Shown here: one piece after another, positions 32,782 through 40,901 of the stretch
Numbering within the stretch: position 1 is the first letter of the stretch
How the letters are laid out: every line of letters begins with the position of its first letter
Assembly (NCBI RefSeq): GCF_022549215.1
Contig: NZ_JAKZFC010000007.1
Location: 1-64,000 of the forward strand
Length of the DNA: 64,000 bases
Direction: 5' to 3'
Origin: Solibacillus palustris
GTDB lineage: Bacteria > Bacillota > Bacilli > Bacillales_A > Planococcaceae
Translations under genes and position numbers: made by a program
The notes under the pieces: model-generated
The model's database searches: none
Seen by the model: only the letters and a program-made list of their open reading frames with translations
Told to the model about the DNA's origin: nothing

Positions 32782-33792
32782 CTATTTACTGCTTTTTATT
32801 TTCTTTGCTTCTTTTTCCCACTTTAGAAGTGAAGGATATGGATTGAATGCAAATTCTGTACGGCCATTAAACTTATATATTCCGTAGTGTAGGTGCGGTG
32901 GAAACTTTCCAGTTGTTCCTTCTTTACCATACCCTGTACTCCCCACATAACCAATGACTTGACCCGTTTTAACGATATCACCTTCTTGTAAGCCTTCTTC
33001 AAATGACTCAAGGTGGGCATAGTAGTGATAGGAATTATGATTATCACGAATTCCGATTCTCCAACCACCAAATTCATTCCACCCCATTACTTCAATAACA
33101 CCATAAGAAGCCGTAAGAACAGGTGTACCATATCTTGCATAGATATCTATTCCTTCATGAGTGCGTCTACCACCCCATCCCCTGTTTGCACCCCATGTGT
33201 TACCATAACTAAATTCATATTCAAGTGCTACTGGGAATGTGTGTGTATCTAAGTCAATCGTACCAAATTTCTGATATAACTTAACTATATCCATAATTTG
33301 AATTACAGCCTGTTCATTTTTGTAATAATCCCATAAGGCTAATTTAAAGTCTTCTTCGCTAATTCCATATCCATTTAAGTACATTACCATCGCCAACAAC
33401 ACATCTTCATCATCATTTTTATCTGCAAGCCCATCTCCATTTCCATCTAGTCCCATCCCACCAAAAAATTTTATAGATAGAGGTACCATATCGTTTTTCA
33501 TTGGATTCAATACGCCTGACCAATACTCATCAGAGAATTGTATAGCGACAACACTTTCCTTTTTAGGTATGTCCGGTCGAACATCTTGAATATTCCTTTC
33601 GTATTGGTCAATGGCTGCTAAATAGTACCAGGGTATCAAAATCTCCTGATATCGAACATAATAATCCATTCTCAGCTGTAGTTCTTCAGCCTTCGTACGA
33701 ACTTCATCTTCTGTAGAAGCTTTTACGGTTGATGTTGATGATATGTTCCAAATCGTGAATATTGAAATGACATATACTACATATCGATTCAA
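32782..33792 (-). CDS. lytH: M23 peptidase, LytH-like (L-Ala-D-Glu endopeptidase)
   Basis: A 336-aa exported zinc peptidase. After an N-terminal signal/membrane segment (about 3-20) comes a helical region with IPWYYLAAIDQYERNIQDV, characteristic of LytH, then a DGNGDGLADKNDDED stretch that looks like a calcium loop. The C-terminal M23 (LytM) domain carries the zinc ligands in RRTHEGIDIYA and PPHLHYG. In B. subtilis LytH trims peptide side chains in spore cortex during sporulation. I used the TTG at 33792, 8 bases after AAGGTGA; another TTG lies 6 bases upstream. Confidence 0.82.
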   Translation of the reverse strand: MNRYVVYVISIFTIWNISSTSTVKASTEDEVRTKAEELQLRMDYYVRYQEILIPWYYLAAIDQYERNIQDVRPDIPKKESVVAIQFSDEYWSGVLNPMKNDMVPLSIKFFGGMGLDGNGDGLADKNDDEDVLLAMVMYLNGYGISEEDFKLALWDYYKNEQAVIQIMDIVKLYQKFGTIDLDTHTFPVALEYEFSYGNTWGANRGWGGRRTHEGIDIYARYGTPVLTASYGVIEVMGWNEFGGWRIGIRDNHNSYHYYAHLESFEEGLQEGDIVKTGQVIGYVGSTGYGKEGTTGKFPPHLHYGIYKFNGRTEFAFNPYPSLLKWEKEAKKIKSSK

Positions 33793-33892
33793 AACCAATC
33801 ACCTTCTCTTATTTAAAATGATGTAACCTTACTTAAATTAATTCTTTATATGATTTTTTCTAAATGAAGTTAAAAAATAAATTTACGTGCTC

Positions 33893-34591
33893 TTATTTCA
33901 TTCCATCTTGTAGCTTTAGCATCTCTGAAACCGTTATAAATTTATATCCTTGCTTCTTTAGTTCAGGCAAAATTATTTCAAGTGCTTTAACAGTTTGTTC
34001 TCTATTACCACCACCGTCATGAAACAACACGATATTTCCTTCTTCAATTCCATTTAACACTTTATTTACAATTTTGTTGACGCCAGGATCCTTCCAATCT
34101 TCTGTGTCTTGATGCCAAGACCACATCACTATTTTATATCCTTCTTTTACAACTTCCTCAACCAACCGATCTGTATAATTGCCTTCCACAGGTCGAAATA
34201 ACTTTGGTGAATAGCCCGTAATACTAAATAAGGTATCGTTTGTTTTTTGGATTTCCTTCATTACTTTAGGTATAGATGTAGTAAAAGGATGTGTATACGT
34301 ATGATTAGCTATTTCATGACCTTCCTCATACATACGAAAAACAACTTGTGGATTCTTTTCTGCATGTTCACCTACCAAGAAAAATGTACCTTTCGCGGAA
34401 TATTGTTCTAATAAATTTAATATTTGTTCTGTATATTTTGGATGGGGACCATCATCAAAAGTAAGTGCAACTACTTTTTCCTTTGTTTCAATCTCCCAAA
34501 CAATATATCCTACATCTTCATAATATTGCCTTCCTTTTTCAGCAGAAGTCTTATCGAAATTATAAAAAATCGTAGTGCCTACACAAAACAA
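33893..34591 (-). CDS. polysaccharide deacetylase, start altered
   Basis: A CE4-family enzyme of about 230-240 aa that removes N-acetyl groups from peptidoglycan or chitin-like polymers. Motifs: ALTFDDGPHPKYTEQIL (metal Asp), HEIANHTYTH (HxxxH), LFRPVEGNYT (variant of RPPYG), WHQDTEDWKDPG and VLFHDGGGNREQ. The frame as given begins at a TTG inside the signal peptide. A better start, a TTG 5-6 bases after GGGAAGTGG, begins MKNLIFF but falls out of frame at a run of nine T (34596-34604); ten T would restore it. Translation may instead begin at an in-frame ATT. Confidence 0.85.
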   Translation of the reverse strand: MFCVGTTIFYNFDKTSAEKGRQYYEDVGYIVWEIETKEKVVALTFDDGPHPKYTEQILNLLEQYSAKGTFFLVGEHAEKNPQVVFRMYEEGHEIANHTYTHPFTTSIPKVMKEIQKTNDTLFSITGYSPKLFRPVEGNYTDRLVEEVVKEGYKIVMWSWHQDTEDWKDPGVNKIVNKVLNGIEEGNIVLFHDGGGNREQTVKALEIILPELKKQGYKFITVSEMLKLQDGMK

Positions 34592-34800
34592 AATTAAAAA
34601 AAAATAAGATTTTTCAATTCGCCACTTCCCTTTAACAATTTATTTTCTTAATATGATTAAAACTAAAAGAAAAATGTACTTGAAGTGTGTTTTGGAAATA
34701 ATTATAGTATTAAGCAATTGTGTGAGTACAAATCGACTTAATAATTGGTATTTTTTTTATATTTTCATTCCAATAAAATTCTTTCCTTAAAACAACAAAG

Positions 34801-34826
34801 GCCCTTGACTTGTATCTGTCCAGGGC
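34801..34826 (-). terminator. probable terminator after the second deacetylase
   Basis: GCCCTTGAC and GTCCAGGGC pair with one mismatch. On the minus strand CTTTGTTGTTTT follows. The rest of the 34592-34932 spacer shows nothing. Confidence 0.55.
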
Positions 34827-34932
34827 AATAAAAAAATATATATTTAGTCAAACTGATTTGAATTAAATCTCTCACTCCTATAAATTTACAGATTCAATCC
34901 CTTATTTTATTTGTCCTACCTAGTGTTGTGGG

Positions 34933-35772
34933 TTATCCCTTTTTTATTTTTTTTATTAATTCTTCCCCAGAATCATTTCCGTTTACCGTTATTCTACTTA
35001 ATGCCAACTTATTTTCACTCTTTTTAATACTTTTATTATTAATCAAAAATCCCAGCTTAAACCCAGCAGCTTTAGCTAAGTTCATTGCATCATTAGAGGT
35101 AATACCAAAGGGATAGCTAATGGCAATTGGTTCATACCCTAACTTCTCTTTAATTATTTTTCTGGAACGAATTAAATCATTTTTTACTCTTTCTTCGTAT
35201 TCTTTTTGATTTTCCATTTTCCCATTAATGTAAACAGGACCAGATAGAGCGGCAATTTTTTTTTCATAAATATTTGATTTTAATTTATAATGCGAATCCC
35301 AACTATGGCTTTGGACAGTAATATAATCTTTCATCTCTCTTAATTGTTCCCAATTCATTTTGGGGATTTCATTAGAATATGATGTTTTCACACCTTTTTC
35401 TAAAATACGACTAGTAATAACAAAGACTTCTGCATGCATATTGTATTTTTTCAAAATTGGATAAGCCATTTCATAGTTGCTTAAATACCCGTCATCAAAG
35501 GTTATCAAAACTGGATTTTGTGGTAACTGTATGCTTCCGTTTAAGTAATCATATAATTGTTGTGCAGTAATGGTATTATAGCCCATTACTTTAAGGTATT
35601 TAATTTGGTTTTCGAAATTTTCTGGCGAAATAACAGCGTTATTATTGAGGTTTTTTTCTAAGTGATGATACATTAGTATTGGGATTTTCTCATTGCTATA
35701 TCCATTGGTGGGGGAAAGTTTCAAGAAAGTTACAAAGTAAATAATAGCTAAAATAATTATTGTCTTTTTCAT
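34933..35772 (-). CDS. polysaccharide deacetylase (PgaB/IcaB-like)
   Basis: A 279-aa exported CE4-family enzyme. The signal segment KKTIIILAIIYFVTFLKL is followed by IPILMYHHLEKN (the common first strand), FENQIKYLKVMGYNTITAQQ, the catalytic VLITFDDGYLSNYEMAYPIL, and VQSHSWDSHYKL carrying the metal His pair. It resembles IcaB/PgaB-type deacetylases acting on surface polysaccharide. I used the ATG at 35772 with AGGGTG upstream; GTG 35778 is too close to the ribosome site. It shares strand with the other deacetylase but is separated by 340 bases. Confidence 0.88.
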   Translation of the reverse strand: MKKTIIILAIIYFVTFLKLSPTNGYSNEKIPILMYHHLEKNLNNNAVISPENFENQIKYLKVMGYNTITAQQLYDYLNGSIQLPQNPVLITFDDGYLSNYEMAYPILKKYNMHAEVFVITSRILEKGVKTSYSNEIPKMNWEQLREMKDYITVQSHSWDSHYKLKSNIYEKKIAALSGPVYINGKMENQKEYEERVKNDLIRSRKIIKEKLGYEPIAISYPFGITSNDAMNLAKAAGFKLGFLINNKSIKKSENKLALSRITVNGNDSGEELIKKIKKG

Positions 35773-35970
35773 ATACACACCCTATTTTTGTTTTTACGTT
35801 AAATAAGACACTTCAACATATTTTGAACAAAAATAACCATTTGATTCTACGATTTGGGTTGTTTATCATTACCAATAAACGTCGGGTAAGTTTTTACTAA
35901 AAATAGCTTATATAGAATTAAAAAACTCTGTGGGAAAGCTGTTGATTTATCGTACAAGAAATAGCAAATG

Positions 35971-36111
35971 TTAGTTATCCTCTAAAAGGTTGCTAAAGAA
36001 TTTACTTTTATATGAGAAATTTTTTAGTGCGTCCGGCATACTTTTGATTTCTAAAGTGAAATTGCATGCGATAACTAGGAAGGTCTCGCGCTCGGGTAAT
36101 CGGAATGTTTT
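35971..36111 (-). pseudogene. possible C-terminal relic of an oligo-1,6-glucosidase-like enzyme
   Basis: The frame ends RETFLVIACNFTLEIKSMPD, ALKNFSYKSKFFSNLLEDN. This follows the LVIANFT...LP...YS...LL-N-Y pattern of the small C-terminal beta domain of GH13 alpha-glucosidases. No upstream catalytic part exists. The match is by eye and modest. Confidence 0.35.
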
Positions 36112-36216
36112 TTTAATGAAGAAAAAGTACTTGAATATCAAAAATTCTATGGTCAAAGTAAACAAATCTTTCGTAATCAAGTGTACCTCGGCTGGCAATT
36201 ATTGCATACCAATTGA
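36100..36216 (+). pseudogene. unidentified coding relic
   Basis: The plus strand reads NEEKVLEYQKFYGQSKQIFR then NQVYLGWQLLHTN and a stop, without a start. It looks like the end of a lost protein I cannot name. The remaining spacer to 36535 shows no gene. Confidence 0.3.
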
Positions 36217-36535
36217 GCCTCTGAGAATGGGCTTTATGAGCCACTTACATAAATCACCTAAATCCTTTTGTATAATGAAGCGGCATTCGATAAAGATTGA
36301 CACTTCGAGATAGGAGTTTTTTTGTGATTGATTGTCCAAAGTTTTTAACACTCTATTTAGATGGCATTAATCAAATAATAATTTATTTCGAGCGCGAGAC
36401 ACGATGACAAGTGTTTGGTTCGGAGTTTCGTCAAAATATGCTGATTTACAAAGTCAAGGAAAAAAGGATAATACCCCTTTAAAGACTTAAAGCATATGAT
36501 GAGTTTATGATCAAATGTTTTGGAGGTATATTACA

Positions 36536-37114
36536 ATGAATAATCCTTATTATATGTATGTCCATCCAAATCCTTATCTCAGTTATGTACCAATGAATAA
36601 CTGCGGAAATATCTGGGGTTTCGATTATTGGAGTATGTCAAATGCTGCTAATTATACAAACCTATTTTCCCCGCACCAAAATATCCAAGGGAATACCAGT
36701 AGTCCTATAATAAGAGATCATGGAGGAGAACCCTTTGTAGTGAACATCAATCAAGTTTCCAAACAAAATAACAACTATCGCACTGCTATATGGACTGGTG
36801 ATCATTTACAAGTGACTTTGATGAGTATTAACGTTGGAGAAGATATAGGCTTAGAGATTCATCCTAGCGTTGATCAATTCTTACGTATTGAGAGTGGTCA
36901 AGGGCTTGTTCAAATGGGGAAAAGCAAAGATAATTTAAACATTGTAAAAAATGTAGGTGATGATTATGCCATTATAGTACCTGCTGGCACATGGCATAAT
37001 GTAATCAATACTGGCAATACGCCGTTAAAGCTTTATTCAATCTATGCACCACCTAATCACCCTTTCGGTACTGTTCATAGAACGAAAGCGGATGCCGAAA
37101 TTGCTGAAGGTTAA
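36536..37114 (+). CDS. cupin domain protein with Asn/Tyr-rich N-terminus
   Basis: A 192-aa protein. The first 60 residues (MNNPYYMYVHPNPYLSYVPM...) are rich in Asn, Tyr and Pro, as in many spore-coat proteins. A single cupin follows: LMSINVGEDIGLEIHPSVDQ (metal-ligand strand, with one His), FLRIESGQGLVQMGKSKDN, and YAIIVPAGTWHNVINTGNTP (second cupin motif with its His). It ends SIYAPPNHPFGTVHRTKADA, common to a Bacillales cupin group. I used the ATG 10 bases after TTGGAGG. A spore-surface role is an inference from the N-terminus only. Confidence 0.8.
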   Translation: MNNPYYMYVHPNPYLSYVPMNNCGNIWGFDYWSMSNAANYTNLFSPHQNIQGNTSSPIIRDHGGEPFVVNINQVSKQNNNYRTAIWTGDHLQVTLMSINVGEDIGLEIHPSVDQFLRIESGQGLVQMGKSKDNLNIVKNVGDDYAIIVPAGTWHNVINTGNTPLKLYSIYAPPNHPFGTVHRTKADAEIAEG

Positions 37115-37209
37115 AGTCTAAATAAAGACTATAAAATAAATCTAAATAACGTTCCTAATAAAAGTTTTGGAATACACCAAATAGCACGAACGTTGTGAAA
37201 TGGTATGTT

Positions 37210-37264
37210 CCCCATTAATCAGACAGAAAAAAATAAAATCTGTCTAGCTAATGGGGAGTTTTTC
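37210..37264 (+). terminator. terminator after the cupin gene
   Basis: CCCCATTA-atCAGACAG and CTGTCTAGC-TAATGGGG form a long stem around an A/T loop, followed by AGTTTTTC. Confidence 0.75.
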
Positions 37265-37501
37265 ATGCCTAATATCATCGGTCATTTTAATGCCGCTTAC
37301 TTATTAATTCATAACCTACAACTATATAATCCCATAACAAATTATATTAGAAAATAAATACATTTATTGTTGGTAAAGATATTTATATATTAGAATCAGC
37401 TTAGAGCTTTCTATAAACACTTTTAGAAAATTCCATTCAAAAAGTATCTTAAACAGAAGTTGCTTAATGCGATTTTGTAGTCTACACGTAATACATGAGT
37501 T

Positions 37502-37583
37502 ACTCAACAATCTGGCCCTTTAATAAAAACGAGCGCTGATCCTTACGACAGAATCGCGCACGATTGTGGAATATCTTCATTCA
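37502..37583. repeat. full-length family B element
   Basis: CTCAACAATCTGGCCCTTTA, then ACGAGCGCTGATCCTTACGAC and AATCGCGCACGATTGTGGAAT. It is the closest match in the window to the 10948 copy. The 560-base gap (37115-37674) holds only this and the cupin terminator. Confidence 0.7.
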
Positions 37584-37674
37584 ACGACTATTCCGGAGAT
37601 AACTCCTAGATATTATTTTACTAAAATATCATAACAACACTGCTATAGTGGTCTTTACTTTAATAATTAACTGC

Positions 37675-38157
37675 TTAATCTATTATAGAATCGAATAATT
37701 CTACTCGAACATTATCGGGATTTTGATTATCTCTAAGATAAAATTCCAAATTCCAACTTTTATTAGATCTTTTCAATCCTTGTATAGCAATCCATTGATG
37801 TAATTCCTCATAACTGCTTTTTATTTGATAATTAGGACCATTATGCAGAATAGTAGCATATTGGTGTGGAGGGACTGTTAATGTACTCATATCTTCAGGT
37901 ATATCTTTATATTCATCAACTTGAACGCAAACCCAATAACCATCTTCTTCTGGAGATGATTCTTCCACAATAAAAGCTCCTACTTGTTGACCTGAAAATA
38001 ATACATTTTTAATTTCATTCGTTCTTTCTTTAAGTATCTTTGCAGCCTTTGGAATTTCTTCAATATATTTTTCTTCTGCACAAACTACTCTAATCCCAAC
38101 TAATTTAACCTCCCCTAGTTCTTTTACTGACTTTTGAGCATTAACATCTCGTGACAT
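37675..38157 (-). CDS. GyrI-like effector-binding domain protein
   Basis: A 160-aa cytoplasmic protein of the SHS2 'GyrI-like small-molecule binding' family, often the sensor half of AraC-type regulators or a free-standing binding protein. Visible: VKLVGIRVVCAEEKYIEEIP at the first strand, GYWVCVQVDEYKDIPEDMST, VPPHQYATILHNGPNYQI (the ligand-pocket strand) and a C-terminal VRVELFDSI. No DNA-binding domain is present. I used the ATG at 38157, AGGTGG upstream. Ligand unknown. Confidence 0.8.
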   Translation of the reverse strand: MSRDVNAQKSVKELGEVKLVGIRVVCAEEKYIEEIPKAAKILKERTNEIKNVLFSGQQVGAFIVEESSPEEDGYWVCVQVDEYKDIPEDMSTLTVPPHQYATILHNGPNYQIKSSYEELHQWIAIQGLKRSNKSWNLEFYLRDNQNPDNVRVELFDSIID

Positions 38158-38263
38158 AAGTAGCACCACCTAAAAAGATTCTTTATACAATTTTTTATTT
38201 CTATAATATTGGTAAATATCCTCCAATTATTTGGTAGAATACGTATTTTGTTCGTTTATTTTA

Positions 38264-38289
38264 TTCAACAATATGGCCCGATTGTTGAA
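38264..38289. repeat. perfect short palindrome of family B
   Basis: TTCAACAAT-ATGGCCCG-ATTGTTGAA has perfect 9-base arms. It looks like a full element from which the core between the two GGCCC/GCCC boxes was deleted. Confidence 0.75.
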
Positions 38290-38298
38290 CAAGAAAAA

Positions 38299-38321
38299 AT
38301 CCTGCATGTATACACAGGATT
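38299..38321 (-). terminator. terminator after the GNAT gene
   Basis: AATCCTG and CAGGATT close a hairpin whose loop contains the palindrome TGTATACA. On the minus strand TTTTTC follows. Confidence 0.65.
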
Positions 38322-38430
38322 ATAATCAATTTTTCTTTTAACTTTTTTAAATAATCATTTTTTGGGTTGCTTTTAGATCGTTAATTTGACCACTTATTAT
38401 CTCAAATTATTCATACATCTTTTCTTCAGC

Positions 38431-38997
38431 CTAAATATTTTTCCATTCTTCCTTAGCTAACAAATAATGATTGAACTGCTCTCCGTCTATTTCAGCATGT
38501 CCATTCAGATGAAATGCACATTTTTGAATCACTTTATTAGAGCTACCATTATGCGGGAGAACAACCGCATTAATGAGTTTCACATTTGTATGCTCAAATA
38601 AATATTGGATTAACCCCTTCACCGCTTTTGTTGTATAGCCCTTATTTCGATAATGTTTTGAAATGGCAAATGCAACTTCTCGGTTTGAGCCACTTAATTC
38701 TTCCTTTATCCCCGAGGTACAAAAACCAATGAATTCCCCTGATTCTTTTAAAATTATGCCTAGTCTTAAAATTTCATCATTGATATTCGGTACAGCAGAC
38801 AAAAAAGCTTTATTATCAGGAATATCTTCGTTTATAGTCCAATCGAAGCGCTGTTCTTTCGTGGATTGCCAATCTGGTAAAAACTCAGCTACTTCAGCTT
38901 GAGATGTAATTTCAACGATTGCATCCACATCTTCTTCACAAAACTCTCTTAAGTAAAATTCACCACAATCAATTGTGAATAGATTATGTTCTTTCAA
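38431..38997 (-). CDS. GNAT acetyltransferase, RimJ/RimL type
   Basis: A 188-aa cytoplasmic acetyltransferase. FYLREFCEEDVDAIVEITSQ is the usual N-terminal strand-helix. REVAFAISKHYRNKGYTTKA (about 108-127) is the CoA-binding motif A, with RNKGYTT loop. VVLPHNGSSNKVIQKCAFHL is the motif with the Asn and Ser that hold the substrate-side helix. The frame is open from GTG 39018, but AAGGAG lies within it 10 bases before TTG 38997 (LKEHNLFTI), so I used the TTG. Substrate unknown. Confidence 0.82.
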   Translation of the reverse strand: MKEHNLFTIDCGEFYLREFCEEDVDAIVEITSQAEVAEFLPDWQSTKEQRFDWTINEDIPDNKAFLSAVPNINDEILRLGIILKESGEFIGFCTSGIKEELSGSNREVAFAISKHYRNKGYTTKAVKGLIQYLFEHTNVKLINAVVLPHNGSSNKVIQKCAFHLNGHAEIDGEQFNHYLLAKEEWKNI

Positions 38998-39101
38998 TTT
39001 TGGATAACTCCTTTCCACGGTTTACTTTAGTATTCGATAAGTTAATCATTTCGAAAGAATAAAGCTTATTTACTGAATTTACTATTGGCACTTTCTTTTA
39101 T

Positions 39102-39228
39102 TTATCTACTAATATAACTTGTTATGTTAAATTGAAATATTTCGGGTTTATAGTTATTATTTTGAATAACTTCCGTTGCTATTTGCTTGACTTCTTTTTT
39201 GCTCTTTTCATCTAATCGATCGTGGAAA
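39102..39228 (-). pseudogene. unidentified coding relic
   Basis: The minus strand reads EVFHDRLDEKSKKEVKQIAT, then EVIQNNNYKPEIFQFNITSY, ISR and a stop. Upstream it continues only after a frame change (IEANSVEKFST). It is the frameshifted tail of a small soluble protein I do not recognise. Confidence 0.4.
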
Positions 39229-39269
39229 ACTTCTCAACCGAATTTGCTTCTATAACGTCAAAACTCTCT

Positions 39270-39662
39270 TTATTTTCCCTCTATATCAAGCGCTTTATAA
39301 TATTCATCCACTATCGGGTGAATATCCTGTTTAGTATGATAATAAATTTCTTCTATTTTATTGAGCGTAAACGAATACAACTTCTCATCTTGAAAAAGCG
39401 TAATCATATAACGCCATCCAGTACGATCTTCCTGATTTTTTTCTGGAATGACCTGTATTGGTTTGATTAGGTTTAATAATTGTTCAATTTGCTGTGAATC
39501 GGTTGTTGTTTTTGAATAACCAGTTGAGCCATCTTGAATCACAAGCTTCTCGATTTCGACCATGCCCGACTCGTTGAAATACGTCTCAAATGTTTGGACT
39601 TTTGGTGTTCCGCAGCTTGTTAGTAGGAAAACTATTAGTAATACAAATACTATTTTCTTCAT
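39270..39662 (-). CDS. small lipoprotein, 130 aa
   Basis: This exported lipoprotein has signal MKKIVFVLLIVFLLTSC with lipobox LLTSC (Cys17). The mature part (QTFETYFNESGMVEIEKLVI, GWRYMITLFQDEKLYSFTLN) is a small beta-rich domain I cannot assign. I used the ATG at 39662, a few bases after GGGGGGAGG. It lies 35 bases downstream of the two-helix membrane protein, so the two are likely cotranscribed. Confidence 0.7.
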   Translation of the reverse strand: MKKIVFVLLIVFLLTSCGTPKVQTFETYFNESGMVEIEKLVIQDGSTGYSKTTTDSQQIEQLLNLIKPIQVIPEKNQEDRTGWRYMITLFQDEKLYSFTLNKIEEIYYHTKQDIHPIVDEYYKALDIEGK

Positions 39663-39696
39663 AGTCCTCCCCCCTCTTAACATTGCCACTAAAACT

Positions 39697-39915
39697 TTAG
39701 CGCATCATAAACAAGAAAATAATGAGTTGATATATAGCAGGTACTAATAATGCAAGTGTAAGAGAAATTACCGCACCTAATTTTGCTTTTTTAATTTTTG
39801 TCTCTTCCCCAAATTTTAAATGTTGAAAAAAGGATAATGTAAAATACAAACAGCAAATATAAAAAATCGCTGGAATTACCGAAAACCATAACGTTGCTCC
39901 AAATTGGTTCATCAT
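39697..39915 (-). CDS. small two-helix membrane protein, 72 aa
   Basis: Two hydrophobic segments (about 8-30 WFSVIPAIFYICCLYFTLSF and 47-69 AVISLTLALLVPAIYQLIIF) are joined by a basic cytoplasmic-type loop (FGEETKIKKAKLG). It starts ATG-ATG behind AGGAGCG at a rather long distance. Family not recognised. It precedes the small lipoprotein on the same strand. Confidence 0.6.
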   Translation of the reverse strand: MMNQFGATLWFSVIPAIFYICCLYFTLSFFQHLKFGEETKIKKAKLGAVISLTLALLVPAIYQLIIFLFMMR

Positions 39916-40078
39916 GTCCAGTACTCGCTCCTATTATTGTTTTTGAAGTAATTGTAACATAATCAACACCTATTATTTTACATTTTTAGTTAATCAGTTT
40001 TTCACCATGTGCTCGATGTTCGAATAAAACAAGCGCAAATTTTTGAGATTGCCTATCCTATGGGGGCGGAAAAAAATT

Positions 40079-40110
40079 AAAGGTGCTACCGTAAAGCATC
40101 GGCGCACCTT
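40079..40110 (-). terminator. terminator of the TetR gene
   Basis: AAGGTGC and GCACCTT with an inner ACCG/CGG pairing form a stem overlapping the TetR stop. On the minus strand TTTAATTTTTTT follows. Confidence 0.8.
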
Positions 40111-40744
40111 AGTATTGGGTTTTGTTAAAAATATCTTCAATGTCGATATAAACCCCTGGAATTAACCCTGTTGCACGCGCAGGTCCATTCATCATAATAT
40201 TTAAAAAGCCGTGCGCCATTACTTCAGAAGATACATGCTTATCGCCTTTAAGCCAATATTGTGCAATGCTAACCATGAGCGACACGATCACGATGCGAAA
40301 CAGTTCTGGGGGAATATGTTTATCAAGCTTTAATTTTTCACGATTGAGTTTGTCTTCAAATACCGTTTCCGCAATGTCACTTAAACTTTGCTGAAACGAA
40401 ACTACCCCTTTCGTATTGAAAATAATTTCTAGTAAATCGCGATCCTCCTGAAAACAATCAAAGATTTTGATAAGTGATAATTTGCGTGAATGAACTAATT
40501 CTTCAAGCGTATGTATCTCAGTTATATCGTCTAGCAGCGCATGTTCAATCTTCGAAATAAGCTCCTTTTCAAATTGCTCCACCATGTCGTATTTATCAAC
40601 AAAATGTAAATAAAACGTGCCACGGTTTAAATCAGCGCGAGTGGTAATATCTAAAATCGTCATCGCTTCAAAGCCTTTTTCTCTTACCAATTCTAAACAA
40701 GCTTTACGCAATGCTTCACGGGATTTTCGTTTACGACGATCCAT
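40109..40744 (-). CDS. TetR/AcrR family transcriptional regulator
   Basis: A 211-aa repressor. The N-terminal HTH (about 6-55) reads REALRKACLELVREKGFEAM, TILDITTRADLNRGTFYLHF with the family's FY-HF end. The C-terminal helical domain (about 70-190) should bind an inducer. It is divergent from the YhgE-like membrane protein gene, and two copies of AACATTAYGTTGAGTA in the spacer are candidate operators. It probably represses both genes. Confidence 0.92.
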   Translation of the reverse strand: MDRRKRKSREALRKACLELVREKGFEAMTILDITTRADLNRGTFYLHFVDKYDMVEQFEKELISKIEHALLDDITEIHTLEELVHSRKLSLIKIFDCFQEDRDLLEIIFNTKGVVSFQQSLSDIAETVFEDKLNREKLKLDKHIPPELFRIVIVSLMVSIAQYWLKGDKHVSSEVMAHGFLNIMMNGPARATGLIPGVYIDIEDIFNKTQY

Positions 40745-40772
40745 TTTTCCCCCTCCTTTTAATAAACAATAT

Positions 40773-40790
40773 GGAACATTATGTTGAGTA
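40773..40790. promoter_or_regulatory. candidate TetR operator 1
   Basis: GGAACATTATGTTGAGTA shares AACATTAYGTTGAGTA with 40861-40877. The AACAT-TA-TGTT core is a palindrome. It lies about 30 bases upstream of the TetR start. Confidence 0.5.
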
Positions 40791-40860
40791 CCATACAGAG
40801 TACCTATTATTGTTTATGGGCATCGATTTCGAAATTCTTTATAATCGCATTATACATTAA

Positions 40861-40877
40861 TCAACATTACGTTGAGT
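40861..40877. promoter_or_regulatory. candidate TetR operator 2
   Basis: TCAACATTACGTTGAGTA contains the palindrome TCAAC-ATTAC-GTTGA and lies about 25-40 bases upstream of the membrane-protein start, where a repressor would block its promoter. Confidence 0.5.
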
Positions 40878-40901
40878 AAATAGAAAGGACAATATGGGCA
40901 C

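Noticed and set aside
35990-36313. 107-codon plus-strand frame
   Set aside because: Mixed composition; in other frames the region reads as two unrelated coding relics, so this frame is not the coding one.
184-38289. Considered the regularly shaped family B repeats as a CRISPR array
   Set aside because: Copies are kilobases apart, differ in length and have no regular spacers; no cas genes are present.
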